NCBI GenBank assembly: GCA_964493945.1
Contig: CAZBQG010000159.1
Span: 1-10,291 of the forward strand
DNA from: CAZBQG01 sp964493945
GTDB taxonomy: Bacteria; Pseudomonadota; Alphaproteobacteria; Rhodospirillales; UBA2165
Direction of reading: 5' to 3'
Length of the DNA: 10,291 nucleotides
The position numbers were made by a program, and so were the translations under genes. How positions within the stretch are numbered: the stretch's first letter is position 1; every line of letters starts with the position of its first letter. Under the pieces are notes generated by a model. That model had not been told where the DNA came from. It did not search any database and was given only the letters and a program-made list of their open reading frames with translations. Below, in pieces: positions 1-6,004 of this stretch.

Positions 1-27
1 AATCAGAGTGAATCACAAATCAGGTAA

Positions 28-324
28 TCAAGCGAGGTAAATGGGGGCGTCCAATTGTACGCCGAGAGATCTCTTCCATTTTTGAACATAAGTGGAATGA
101 CTACATATGGTCTTGTACGATTTGTCGGCTTCAATGGATTGGAAACTCCAGCACTTTTCCGCATCCCTACCTTTAGCTGTCCACATTACAGTATAGACCG
201 TAATTCGATCGCCCGTTTTATTCGTTACTTTAACGTTGAAATAATACAGTGCATTTGCTGGCGTCGTGGTCAAAATCAGTGCAAGACCCAATAGAAAAGT
301 TCCCAGAATTACTCCTAACTTCAT
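28..324 (-). CDS. Small secreted protein of unknown function
   Basis: I do not recognise this 98-residue protein. It begins with a clear Sec-type signal peptide: a Lys at position 2, a hydrophobic core over about residues 4-20, and a likely signal peptidase I site after Ala-Asn-Ala (residues 23-25), leaving a mature protein of about 73 residues. The mature part is polar, rich in Lys, Thr, Ser and aromatic residues. It holds two cysteines (in EKCWSF and TICSH) that could form a disulfide outside the cytoplasm. The start is supported by a strong Shine-Dalgarno sequence (AGGAGG, complement of 333-338), 8 nt before the ATG. Base composition is clearly more AT-rich than the genes to the right, which suggests recent acquisition. 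It lies alone, oriented away from the comEC remnant. It is probably a real expressed gene because the signal peptide and ribosome-binding site agree; its function is unknown. Confidence 0.7.
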   Translation of the reverse strand: MKLGVILGTFLLGLALILTTTPANALYYFNVKVTNKTGDRITVYTVMWTAKGRDAEKCWSFQSIEADKSYKTICSHSTYVQKWKRSLGVQLDAPIYLA

Positions 325-332
325 ACTGTAAT

Positions 333-338
333 CCTCCT
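333..338 (-). promoter_or_regulatory. Strong Shine-Dalgarno of the small secreted protein gene
   Basis: Read on the minus strand this is AGGAGG, within GAGGAGGA, 8 nt before the ATG at 322-324. It is the best ribosome-binding site in the window and fixes the start of the small gene. A convincing promoter further upstream (to about position 420) could not be picked out. Confidence 0.75.
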
Positions 339-481
339 CGTTTTCAGACCCCTACATTGGTCTCTGTCCCACAATATGAGGATTAGCTCCAATTTGAAAC
401 TGAAACTAAATCGTAGCTAGGCGAGACCATGCAGATTGGCGTTACCTCGGACGTTGCCAAGGCCATGAAGAGCCTTATGGG

Positions 482-763
482 AACATCCCCATAAAAGCAG
501 GCCGCAGTGTCGCTCTGATCAGTGATCCCCTTGCGTTGATTGACAATTGCGGGCGGGCCGATCTGGTGATCAGCATGGTTCCGGTGCGCCGGCGTTGCCC
601 CTCGGCGGAACGGGTGAACGACCGTTTTGATCTTTGGCGCGAAGGTGCCCACGCCGTCTGGCTGGATGCTGAAGGCATCAGAATCCAAAGTGTTGCCCAA
701 TCCAGAGGTAACCGGCCCTGGGTCGTTAAGCCTCAGGTTCGGGAGCGCGGCGTGAGCCCTTAA
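482..763 (+). pseudogene. comEC: ComEC/Rec2 C-terminal remnant (truncated gene)
   Basis: This frame ends in a stop at 761-763 and encodes the typical C-terminus of an alphaproteobacterial ComEC/Rec2 competence channel protein. Recognisable parts are GRSVALISDP, the segment around DNCGRADLVIS, VRRRCPSAERV and DRFDLWREGAHAVWL, then a tail with RGNRPWV. A full ComEC is about 700 residues with many membrane helices and a metallo-beta-lactamase-like domain. Here only about 90 residues remain. The frame is open back to a stop at 407-409 but has no in-frame ATG and no ribosome-binding site. Recognisable similarity fades upstream of about 482-500 and AT-rich foreign-looking DNA begins near 420. It is therefore the 3' stub of a disrupted gene. 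It converges on lexA with a 14-nt gap, the expected place for comEC in this synteny. The left boundary is approximate. Confidence 0.7.
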
Positions 764-777
764 GGCCCCGCCGCAAT

Positions 778-1479
778 TCAATATTTGCGCATAAGCCCCA
801 CGAGGCGGCCCTGGATGTTTACCCGGTCGGGGCCGAAAATGCGGGTTTCGTAGTCACGGTTGGCCGGTTCCAGGGCGATGGCGCCGCCTTTTTGGCGGAT
901 GCGTTTGAGGGTGACCTCGAAATCATCCACCAGGGCGACGACAATTGTGCCGTTATCGGCCTTCTCGCACCTCTCGATGATTACCGTGTCCCCATCCATG
1001 ATTCCCGCATCCACCATGGAATCGCCGTCCACTTCCAGGGCGTAATGATCGCCCCGCCCGATCAGACCGGAGGGCACATCGATCATGGCGCTTTCTTCGC
1101 GCAGCGCTTCGATGGGGGTGCCGGCGGCGATGCGGCCCAGCATGGGGAGCGCCATGGATTCGTTGGCCGCCGGTTTGGGTGCGGCGGGCAGGCGGAAATC
1201 CCCTTCGATGACGCAGGGCGTAAAGCTCGGTTTCGGCTCTGGATTTTCCGCCGCCTCGTTCATGTTTTCGGGCAATTTGAGGACTTCCAAGGCCCTGGCC
1301 CGGTGCGCCAGTCGGCGGATGAAGCCTCTTTCTTCCAGCCCGGTGACCAAACGGTGGATGCCCGATTTGGAGCGCAACCCCAAGGCATCCTTCATTTCGT
1401 CATAAGACGGTGAAACCCCGGTCCCGCGCAGACGTTCATCAATGAAGGCCAAAAGTTCATATTGTTTTTTGGTCAGCAT
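778..1479 (-). CDS. lexA: LexA, SOS-response transcriptional repressor
   Basis: LexA represses DNA-damage genes and inactivates itself by RecA-stimulated autocleavage. The 233-residue protein has an N-terminal winged helix-turn-helix (about residues 1-68, starting MLTKKQYELLAFI, with SPSYDEM and GIHRLV). A longer-than-usual linker (about 70-108) follows; many alphaproteobacterial LexA proteins are about 230 residues against about 202 in E. coli. The C-terminal peptidase S24 domain has the scissile Ala119-Gly120 in GRIAAGTP, the catalytic Ser154 in GDSMVDAGI and the catalytic Lys192 in VTLKRI. All autocleavage residues are present, so the protein should be functional. The start has GGAG (complement of 1488-1491) 8 nt upstream. 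It is the last gene of the minus-strand block but is separated from moeA by 205 nt that contain SOS-box motifs and promoter-like elements. It is therefore probably autoregulated. Confidence 0.97.
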   Translation of the reverse strand: MLTKKQYELLAFIDERLRGTGVSPSYDEMKDALGLRSKSGIHRLVTGLEERGFIRRLAHRARALEVLKLPENMNEAAENPEPKPSFTPCVIEGDFRLPAAPKPAANESMALPMLGRIAAGTPIEALREESAMIDVPSGLIGRGDHYALEVDGDSMVDAGIMDGDTVIIERCEKADNGTIVVALVDDFEVTLKRIRQKGGAIALEPANRDYETRIFGPDRVNIQGRLVGLMRKY

Positions 1480-1545
1480 GCAAAACGCTCCATTCTCAAC
1501 GCTCTTGAATAGCTATATCCTGCGTGTATGTGACACAGACCCACT

Positions 1546-1573
1546 ATGATATGGCTCGTCTAAATCAGAACAA
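1546..1573 (-). promoter_or_regulatory. Candidate proximal lexA promoter with imperfect SOS box
   Basis: On the minus strand TTGTTC (complement of 1568-1573) and TATCAT (complement of 1546-1551) are spaced 16 nt apart, which would put transcription start near 1539 and give a leader of about 60 nt. The -10 matches the consensus in 5 of 6 positions; the -35 matches in only 3. The -35 lies inside a GTTT-N7-GTTC motif on the minus strand (plus 1568-1582), a one-mismatch version of the alphaproteobacterial LexA box. This is a motif-level inference only. Confidence 0.4.
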
Positions 1574-1592
1574 AATAAAAACACCCAATGAT

Positions 1593-1607
1593 GTTCTGCT
1601 TTAGTTC
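1593..1607. promoter_or_regulatory. SOS box (LexA operator), GTTC-N7-GTTC
   Basis: The plus strand reads GTTCTGCTTTAGTTC, a perfect direct repeat GTTC-N7-GTTC, the LexA-binding motif known from alphaproteobacteria. It lies 114 nt upstream of the lexA start. On the minus strand a good -35 element, TTGACT (complement of 1616-1621), precedes the box by 8 nt, so a bound repressor would cover the spacer and the expected -10 position. No matching -10 hexamer is obvious there. Negative autoregulation of lexA is the simplest reading. Confidence 0.72.
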
Positions 1608-1643
1608 ACGTTATGAGTCAAGAATATTCGTGTTTTTTTTGTG

Positions 1644-1660
1644 AAAAACAGGAAGCTGTT
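1644..1660 (-). terminator. Weak candidate terminator after moeA
   Basis: Read on the minus strand, AACAG-CTTC-CTGTT forms a 5-bp stem with a 4-nt loop and runs into TTT, about 25 nt after the moeA stop. The stem is short and AT-rich, so it is only a weak candidate. Its position, between moeA and the separate lexA control region, is where a terminator would make sense. Confidence 0.25.
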
Positions 1661-1684
1661 GCCAAAATACCCGGATTTGGAGGA

Positions 1685-2899
1685 TCAGACCGAAATACTA
1701 CCCTGATCCAGCCGCAATATGGGTACCTGTTCGCCTTCCTTGGCCGCAGGCGCGCCGATGGGACGGATGATCAGGCAATCGGCCTTGGCGAACAGCATGA
1801 GCATGGAGCTGTCCTGTTCATTGAAGGGGGTTGCCGTCAGGCGGCCATCGGCATCGGCTGAAAGCCCGGCACGCATATAGTCCTGGCGTTCCCCATTGGC
1901 GCCCAGACCCACACCTAATGCGGCGCTTTCGGGCGCCCTGCCCAGATCTTCGCGGCCCAGCATGGCCTTCATGGCGGGCAGCAAAAACAACAAGGCCGTG
2001 ACGCCGGCGGATACGGGATTGCCGGGCAGGCCGAGCATGGGTTTTTCGCCCAATTTGCCAAAAATCAAAGGCTTTCCGGGCCGCATGGCCACTTTGGAAA
2101 AAGTGATATCCAGCCCTTCCCCGCCCAGCACGCTTTTCACCAGATCATAATCACCGACCGAGGCACCGCCGATGGTGACCAGCATGTCCGCTCCCGCCAC
2201 ACCTTCCAGAAAGGCGCGCAGCTCGTCGGGCTCATCGCGCGCAATGCCCAGATTGATGGGCACGCCGCCCATGGCCTGGACGAAGGCGGCTAATCCCAAA
2301 CTGTTGGAACTGACGATCTGATATTGGGTCATGGGTTCGCCCGGCAGGACCAGCTCGTTGCCGGTGGAAAGGATGGCGATGCGGGGCCTACAGGTGACCC
2401 TGAGCCAGGGGATATTCATGGCCGCCGCCAGGGAAACATCGCGCGCGCTCATCAGGCGTCCCTTGGGAATCAGCACGTCGCTTTCCTTGAAATCAAGACC
2501 GGCGGGGCGGATGAAGTGCCCCAGGCTGGCTGCTTCGCCCATGGTGATTTGATCGCCGTCCCTCTCCGTATCTTCCTGGATGACGATGGCGTCCGCGCCG
2601 GGCGGCACCGGGGCGCCTGTGAAAATACGTACGGTCTGGCCTTCACCCACGCTGCCACCGAAGGCGCCACCGGCGGTGGATTCGCCGATCTGGGTTAAAG
2701 TGGCCGGGACGCTAGCCACATCAGAAGCACGCACCGCATAGCCGTCCATGGCCGATACGTCCGATCTGGGCTGGGTGATGCGCGACGCCACATCCTGGGC
2801 CAGCACCCGGCCAAGGGAATCGCTGACGCCCACTTCCTCGGCACTCAGCTGGCTGATCCCGGCCAGCACCTGGGCCAGGGCTTGATCAACGGGGATCAT
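1685..2899 (-). CDS. moeA: MoeA, molybdopterin molybdenumtransferase
   Basis: MoeA inserts molybdate into adenylylated molybdopterin, releasing AMP and giving molybdenum cofactor in the cytoplasm. The 404-residue length is normal for the family. Conserved blocks appear in order: DVSAMDGYAV (47-56), TGAPVPPGADAIVIQED (94-110), STGNELV (178-184), GGASVGDYD (244-252), PGKPLIFG (274-281) and LPGNPVSA (291-298). The last three belong to the MoaB/Mog-like nucleotide-binding domain. A C-terminal beta-barrel domain follows from about residue 325. The ATG is preceded by GAGGAAG, which overlaps the TGA of moaC 12 nt upstream, so the two genes are probably translationally linked. It follows moaC in the same pathway and shares the operon with trp genes, a known alphaproteobacterial arrangement. 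No defects are visible. Confidence 0.97.
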   Translation of the reverse strand: MIPVDQALAQVLAGISQLSAEEVGVSDSLGRVLAQDVASRITQPRSDVSAMDGYAVRASDVASVPATLTQIGESTAGGAFGGSVGEGQTVRIFTGAPVPPGADAIVIQEDTERDGDQITMGEAASLGHFIRPAGLDFKESDVLIPKGRLMSARDVSLAAAMNIPWLRVTCRPRIAILSTGNELVLPGEPMTQYQIVSSNSLGLAAFVQAMGGVPINLGIARDEPDELRAFLEGVAGADMLVTIGGASVGDYDLVKSVLGGEGLDITFSKVAMRPGKPLIFGKLGEKPMLGLPGNPVSAGVTALLFLLPAMKAMLGREDLGRAPESAALGVGLGANGERQDYMRAGLSADADGRLTATPFNEQDSSMLMLFAKADCLIIRPIGAPAAKEGEQVPILRLDQGSISV

Positions 2900-2911
2900 C
2901 AGGTTTCTTCC

Positions 2912-3391
2912 TCATTCGCTGGTTTCAAAAACGCCCGATTTGCCGCCTTCCTTGCGGATCAGGCGGATATCCGAAATGCGCATGCCCCGGTCCACCGCCT
3001 TGAGCATGTCATAGACCGTGAGGGCGGCGATGGAAACGGCGGTCAGGGCCTCCATTTCCACTCCGGTGCGTCCCTTGAGGCGGCAGGTGGCAGTGATATC
3101 CACGGCCAGACGGGCCTCGTCGCAGGTCAGTTCCACATCGATGGAGCTGAGCATCAGGGGGTGGCAAAGGGGAATAAGTTCGGGCGCTTTTTTGGCGCCC
3201 ATGATGCCGGCCAGTTGGGCGACGGAGAGCACATCGCCTTTCTTGGCACCCCCTTCGGTGATCAGCGCCATGGTTTTGGTCTGCATGAAGATGGAGCCCT
3301 GTGCGGTGGCCGTGCGTTCGGTTTCCGGTTTTTCGGAAACATCGACCATATGGGCCTTGCCCTCTTCATCGATGTGGGAAAGCTTGCTCAT
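2912..3391 (-). CDS. moaC: MoaC, cyclic pyranopterin monophosphate synthase
   Basis: MoaC acts with MoaA in the first stage of molybdenum-cofactor synthesis, converting the 3',8-cyclo-GTP made by MoaA to cyclic pyranopterin monophosphate. The 159-residue protein is full length and aligns residue-for-residue by number with the E. coli enzyme at the active site. It has Lys51 in GGAKKGD, His77 in IPLCHPL, and Asp128 and Lys131 in TVYDMLKA. Other family blocks are MVDVS (15-19) and TGVEMEALTA (109-118). The ATG has only a weak upstream purine stretch (GGGGC), so translation may rely on coupling to trpC, whose stop is 16 nt upstream. MoaA is not in the window. The gene sits between trpC and moeA in one minus-strand operon. 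Confidence 0.97.
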   Translation of the reverse strand: MSKLSHIDEEGKAHMVDVSEKPETERTATAQGSIFMQTKTMALITEGGAKKGDVLSVAQLAGIMGAKKAPELIPLCHPLMLSSIDVELTCDEARLAVDITATCRLKGRTGVEMEALTAVSIAALTVYDMLKAVDRGMRISDIRLIRKEGGKSGVFETSE

Positions 3392-3407
3392 GGCGGAGCC
3401 CCGTGTT

Positions 3408-4199
3408 TCAGCCGGCCAGAAGCGCGTCGGTGGCGGCGCTCACATCATCGGCGCGCATCAGCATTTCGCCGATCAGGAAACAATTCACGCCCGTGCCCTT
3501 GATGCGGGCCATGTCCTCAGGCCCGCCAAAGCCGCTTTCGCTGATCACCGTTGTGCCGTCCGGTATTTGAGGCGCCAGGCTTTCGGTCCTGGAGAGATTG
3601 ACCTCGAAGCTTTTCAAATCCCGGTTATTGATGCCGATCAAGCGGGGATTGAGCTTAAGCGCCCGGTCCAGTTCGGCCTTGTCATGCACCTCGACCAATG
3701 CATCCATGCCGAATTCCCGGGCGGCGCTGTACATTTCACCGGCCAGGGAATCGCTCAACACGGACATGATCAGCAAGACGCAATCCGCACCCAGGGCCCT
3801 GGATTCCACGATCTGGAAGGGATCGACCATGAAATCTTTGCGCAAAATAGGCAGATCTACCACCTCGTGGGCTTCTTTCAGGTAGATATCCGCGCCCTGG
3901 AAATAGGGTTTGTCGGTTAAAATAGACAGACAGGTGGCGCCACCTTCGCTGTAGGCTTGCGCCAGGGTGGCCGCATCGAAATCTTCGCGGATGACGCCCT
4001 GGGACGGCGAGGCCCGTTTTATTTCGGCAATCAATCCCGTGCCGCCCTCACTCACCCGGGCCTCAAGCGCATCGGCGAAGCCCCTCGGCTCGTCCGCCGC
4101 CCGGGCGCGCTTGAATAAGACGCTGGCCGGCGTGCGTTGGGCCTGCTTGGTCACATGTCCTCTTTTGTCCCTGCATATGCGGGCCAGGATATCGCTCAT
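3408..4199 (-). CDS. trpC: TrpC, indole-3-glycerol phosphate synthase
   Basis: This enzyme closes the indole ring, turning 1-(o-carboxyphenylamino)-1-deoxyribulose 5-phosphate into indole-3-glycerol phosphate, the fourth step from chorismate to tryptophan. The 263-residue single-domain TIM barrel has the expected motifs: LIAEIKRASPSQG (56-68, with Glu59 and Lys61), LRKDFMVDP (119-127, Lys121), LVEVHD (168-173, Glu170), GINNRDL (189-195) and VISESGF (218-224, Glu221 and Ser222). It is monofunctional: no TrpF domain follows, unlike the E. coli fusion. The ATG has GAGGAC about 5 nt upstream. It follows trpD after 23 nt and precedes moaC by 16 nt. All catalytic residues are present. Confidence 0.97.
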   Translation of the reverse strand: MSDILARICRDKRGHVTKQAQRTPASVLFKRARAADEPRGFADALEARVSEGGTGLIAEIKRASPSQGVIREDFDAATLAQAYSEGGATCLSILTDKPYFQGADIYLKEAHEVVDLPILRKDFMVDPFQIVESRALGADCVLLIMSVLSDSLAGEMYSAAREFGMDALVEVHDKAELDRALKLNPRLIGINNRDLKSFEVNLSRTESLAPQIPDGTTVISESGFGGPEDMARIKGTGVNCFLIGEMLMRADDVSAATDALLAG

Positions 4200-4222
4200 T
4201 TTATGTCCTCTTTATTCATCCG

Positions 4223-5248
4223 TCATGCCGGATTTGAATGGGTGATCTCTATCATTTTTTCCAGTGCGGCGCTGGCTTTGCCTTCTTCAACTGAGCTCCT
4301 AGCCAAATCCACGCCGTCTTTCAGGTTGTCGGCTCGCCCGGCAATCAGCAGGGCACCGGCCGCATTATAAAGGACCACGTCCAGAAAGGCATTGGCTTCG
4401 CCGGCCAGCATGGCATGGATCGCTTCGGCATTGGTTTTCGTATCCCCGCCCTTGAGATCCCTGGCGCTGGCCTCGGGCAGACCGGCATCGCCGGGCGAGA
4501 TTTCAAAGGAGCGCACTTCGCCACCCTGCAATTCGCTCACATAGCTGGGCCCGGTGGTGGTCATTTCGTCCGATCCGTCCGATCCATGCACCACCCAGGC
4601 CGCCTCGCTGCCCAACTGGCCCAGCACATGGGCCAGGGGTTCCACCCACTCTTTTGAAAAAACCCCGGTCAATTGTCGTTTGACCCCGGCTGGATTGCAA
4701 AGAGGGCCCAGGATATTAAACAATGTGCGGGTGGCCAATTCTACCCGGGCGCCGGCCACATGGCGCATGGCACCGTGATGGCGGGGCGCCATGAGAAAAC
4801 CTATACCGGCTTCTTTTATGGCTCGGGCAATAAGCGGAAAATCAGCATCATTGTTCATGCCCAGCGCGCTCAGCACATCGGCTGAGCCAGATTTGGACGA
4901 CAGGGCCCGGTTGCCATGCTTGGCCACCGGCACGCCGGCCCCGGCCACCACCAGGGCGGCGCCCGTTGAAATATTGAAGGTGCCCGTGCCGTCGCCCCCG
5001 GTGCCCACCACATCCATGGCATCGGCGGGTGCTTCGATGGCCACACATTTGGCCCGCATGGCACGGGCGGCACCGGTAATTTCGGCAACGGTTTCGCCCC
5101 GCACCCTGAGGCCCATCAAAAACCCGCCGATCTGGGCCGGTGTCGCATCGCCCGATATGAGGATATGAAAGGCCGCCTCGGCATCAGTCTCATCCAGGCT
5201 TTCACCGCCGGCGATCTTGCCGATATAGGTCTTCAAATCCGTGGTCAT
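4223..5248 (-). CDS. trpD: TrpD, anthranilate phosphoribosyltransferase
   Basis: TrpD joins anthranilate to phosphoribosyl pyrophosphate, the second step of the tryptophan branch. The 341-residue protein has an N-terminal helical part and the PRPP-binding motif GTGGDGTGTFNIST (82-95). It also has KHGNRALSSKSGSAD (110-124), the anthranilate-binding region MAPRHHGAMRHVAG (153-166), RTLFNILGPLCNPA (174-187) and the acidic metal-binding segment GSDGSDEMT (222-230). It is not fused to TrpG. The ATG at 5246-5248 has only a weak Shine-Dalgarno. The annotated trpG stop lies 25 nt upstream, but in the -1 frame the trpG reading would end at a TGA overlapping this ATG (ATGA), the usual coupling arrangement. 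See the trpG entry. Confidence 0.97.
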   Translation of the reverse strand: MTTDLKTYIGKIAGGESLDETDAEAAFHILISGDATPAQIGGFLMGLRVRGETVAEITGAARAMRAKCVAIEAPADAMDVVGTGGDGTGTFNISTGAALVVAGAGVPVAKHGNRALSSKSGSADVLSALGMNNDADFPLIARAIKEAGIGFLMAPRHHGAMRHVAGARVELATRTLFNILGPLCNPAGVKRQLTGVFSKEWVEPLAHVLGQLGSEAAWVVHGSDGSDEMTTTGPSYVSELQGGEVRSFEISPGDAGLPEASARDLKGGDTKTNAEAIHAMLAGEANAFLDVVLYNAAGALLIAGRADNLKDGVDLARSSVEEGKASAALEKMIEITHSNPA

Positions 5249-5273
5249 AGGCTTTTGGTTTCTTCACTGGTCT

Positions 5274-5831
5274 CTATGAGGAAGTTTTTAACAGATGATG
5301 GCCGTGTTCGGAAGCGATGCTTTCCGGATGAAACTGAACGCCGCTTATGGGCAGAGTGCGATGACGCAAACCCATGATCAGCCCGTCCTCGCTCTCGGCC
5401 GTGATTTCCAACTCCGCCGGCCAATCGTCGCGCTCCAGCATGAGGGAATGATAGCGCGTCGCACTGAACGGATTGGGCAGTTGGTCGAACAGTCCCGTGC
5501 CATTATGGCTGATGGTGTTGGTTTTTCCATGCATGGGTTTTGGCGCGCGGATGACGCAGGCGCTGAAGGCCTGGCCGATGGCCTGGAAACCCAGACAGAC
5601 ACCGAAGATGGGAAGTTTATCTTTGGCGGTTTCGATCAGCTCCAGACAGATTCCCGTCCGGTCTGGATCACAAAGGCCCGGCGAAATAACGATTCCCGCC
5701 GCCCCGCTGGACAAGGCATCGGCGGAGCTGATCATGTCGTTACGCTTGACCAAAACCTTCGCACCCAATTCGCCCAGATAGTGCAAAAGGTTGTAAGTAA
5801 AGCTGTCGTAATTATTTATTAACAGCAACAC
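5274..5831 (-). CDS. trpG: TrpG, anthranilate synthase glutamine amidotransferase subunit
   Basis: TrpG hydrolyses glutamine and passes ammonia to TrpE for anthranilate synthesis; a homologue can also serve PabB in folate synthesis. The class I amidotransferase triad is complete: Cys79 in GVCLGFQA, and His168 and Glu170 in GVQFHPES. NNYDSFTYNL (6-15) and ISPGLCDPDRTG (49-60) are also typical. The start is a GTG at 5829-5831; an in-frame stop four codons upstream (5841-5843) leaves little choice, and the Shine-Dalgarno is weak. The frame ends LLKTSS after 185 residues. The -1 frame at the five-A run (complement of 5285-5289) would instead give NFLIETSEETKSL, a more family-like end of 195 residues, with a TGA overlapping the trpD ATG. 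So the 3' end carries a frameshift, a sequencing error or a slippage site. trpE is not upstream; the copper ATPase is divergent. Confidence 0.93.
   Translation of the reverse strand: MLLLINNYDSFTYNLLHYLGELGAKVLVKRNDMISSADALSSGAAGIVISPGLCDPDRTGICLELIETAKDKLPIFGVCLGFQAIGQAFSACVIRAPKPMHGKTNTISHNGTGLFDQLPNPFSATRYHSLMLERDDWPAELEITAESEDGLIMGLRHRTLPISGVQFHPESIASEHGHHLLKTSS
5285..5289 (-). other. Homopolymer at the apparent trpG frameshift
   Basis: Five A residues on the minus strand (five T on plus) within TTAAAAAC. Codons in the current frame are TTA AAA ACT. Re-reading one A gives TTA AAA AAC, which opens the extension NFLIETSEETKSL and a stop at 5245-5247. The Lys codon AAA can re-pair after a -1 slip within the run. 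The run is short for efficient slippage, so an indel or sequencing error is as likely. Confidence 0.55.
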
Positions 5832-5939
5832 ATCAATAGCTTATGCTTCTTTTTTAATCTATACACTTAAATAGAGTTTCCCCAGGACCGGCACAATGCA
5901 ACCACGGCCTCAGCCCTTCAAGGGCACCTTTTCAAAAGC
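5832..5939. other. trpG upstream half of the divergent intergenic region
   Basis: The trpG side (5832-5880) is AT-rich, as expected for a promoter. Candidates on the minus strand, such as TATAGA and TATTTA, are weak, and no -35 stands out. There is no Trp-codon-rich leader peptide and no attenuator-like set of alternative hairpins. A perfect 13-bp palindrome, GCCCTTCAAGGGC, lies at 5913-5925 (centre 5919), upstream of the copper promoter. It has a one-base centre, so it looks more like a protein-binding site than an RNA hairpin, and it has no T tract to serve as a terminator. No trpE remnant is recognisable here. Confidence 0.4.
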
Positions 5940-5970
5940 TTGACCCCAACCGGGTTAGGGCCCATATTAG
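5940..5970 (+). promoter_or_regulatory. MerR/CueR-type promoter and operator of the copper ATPase
   Basis: TTGACC (5940-5945) and TATTAG (5965-5970) are separated by 19 bp, the over-long spacer characteristic of promoters activated by MerR-family regulators that untwist the DNA. An imperfect inverted repeat, GACCCCAACC / GGTTAGGGCC (5942-5962, centre 5952, 8 of 10 pairs), covers the -35 and most of the spacer. A CueR-type regulator is encoded just downstream of the ATPase gene and is the obvious ligand. Transcription would start near 5977, giving a leader of about 28 nt to the ATG at 6005. The dyad centre is about 3 bp left of the spacer centre, so its exact limits are uncertain. Confidence 0.7.
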
Positions 5971-5994
5971 AACCTTCCACTAAACTAGAATGTT

Positions 5995-6000
5995 GAGGTG
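5995..6000 (+). promoter_or_regulatory. Shine-Dalgarno deciding the ATPase start
   Basis: GAGGTG lies 4 nt before the ATG at 6005-6007 (6 nt counted from GAGG). The in-frame ATG at 5990 has no such sequence and would lie only about 13 nt after the predicted transcription start, so 6005 is preferred. The same GAGGTG precedes the MerR-family gene at 8479. Confidence 0.65.
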
Positions 6001-6004
6001 CAAG

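Noticed and set aside
1..30. Four AATCA copies at the left edge, suggestive of short repeats
   Set aside because: The spacing is irregular (10, 7 and 8 nt), the unit is only 5 nt and the DNA is AT-rich, so chance is sufficient; the window edge prevents a better view.
429..494. A 21-codon plus-strand frame starting MQIGVTSDVAKAMK
   Set aside because: It looks coding-like but has no clear ribosome-binding site and no match I know; it may be a scrap of another gene at the breakpoint, but that cannot be supported.
383..781. A 132-codon minus-strand frame across the comEC remnant
   Set aside because: It is antisense to the recognisable ComEC tail, overlaps the lexA end, and shows no recognisable domain.
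1524..1536. GTGT-ATGTG-ACAC small dyad in the lexA leader
   Set aside because: A four-base stem is expected by chance at this scale and it has no known counterpart in lexA regulation.
3018..3920. A 300-codon open frame on the plus strand across moaC and trpC, with other long plus-strand frames opposite lexA, moeA and trpD
   Set aside because: They lie antisense to genes with complete catalytic motifs, have compositions typical of GC-rich shadow frames, and show no recognisable domains or ribosome-binding sites.
5832..5912. Possible trp attenuator or leader peptide before trpG
   Set aside because: No short frame with clustered Trp codons and no terminator/antiterminator hairpins with a U tract were found.
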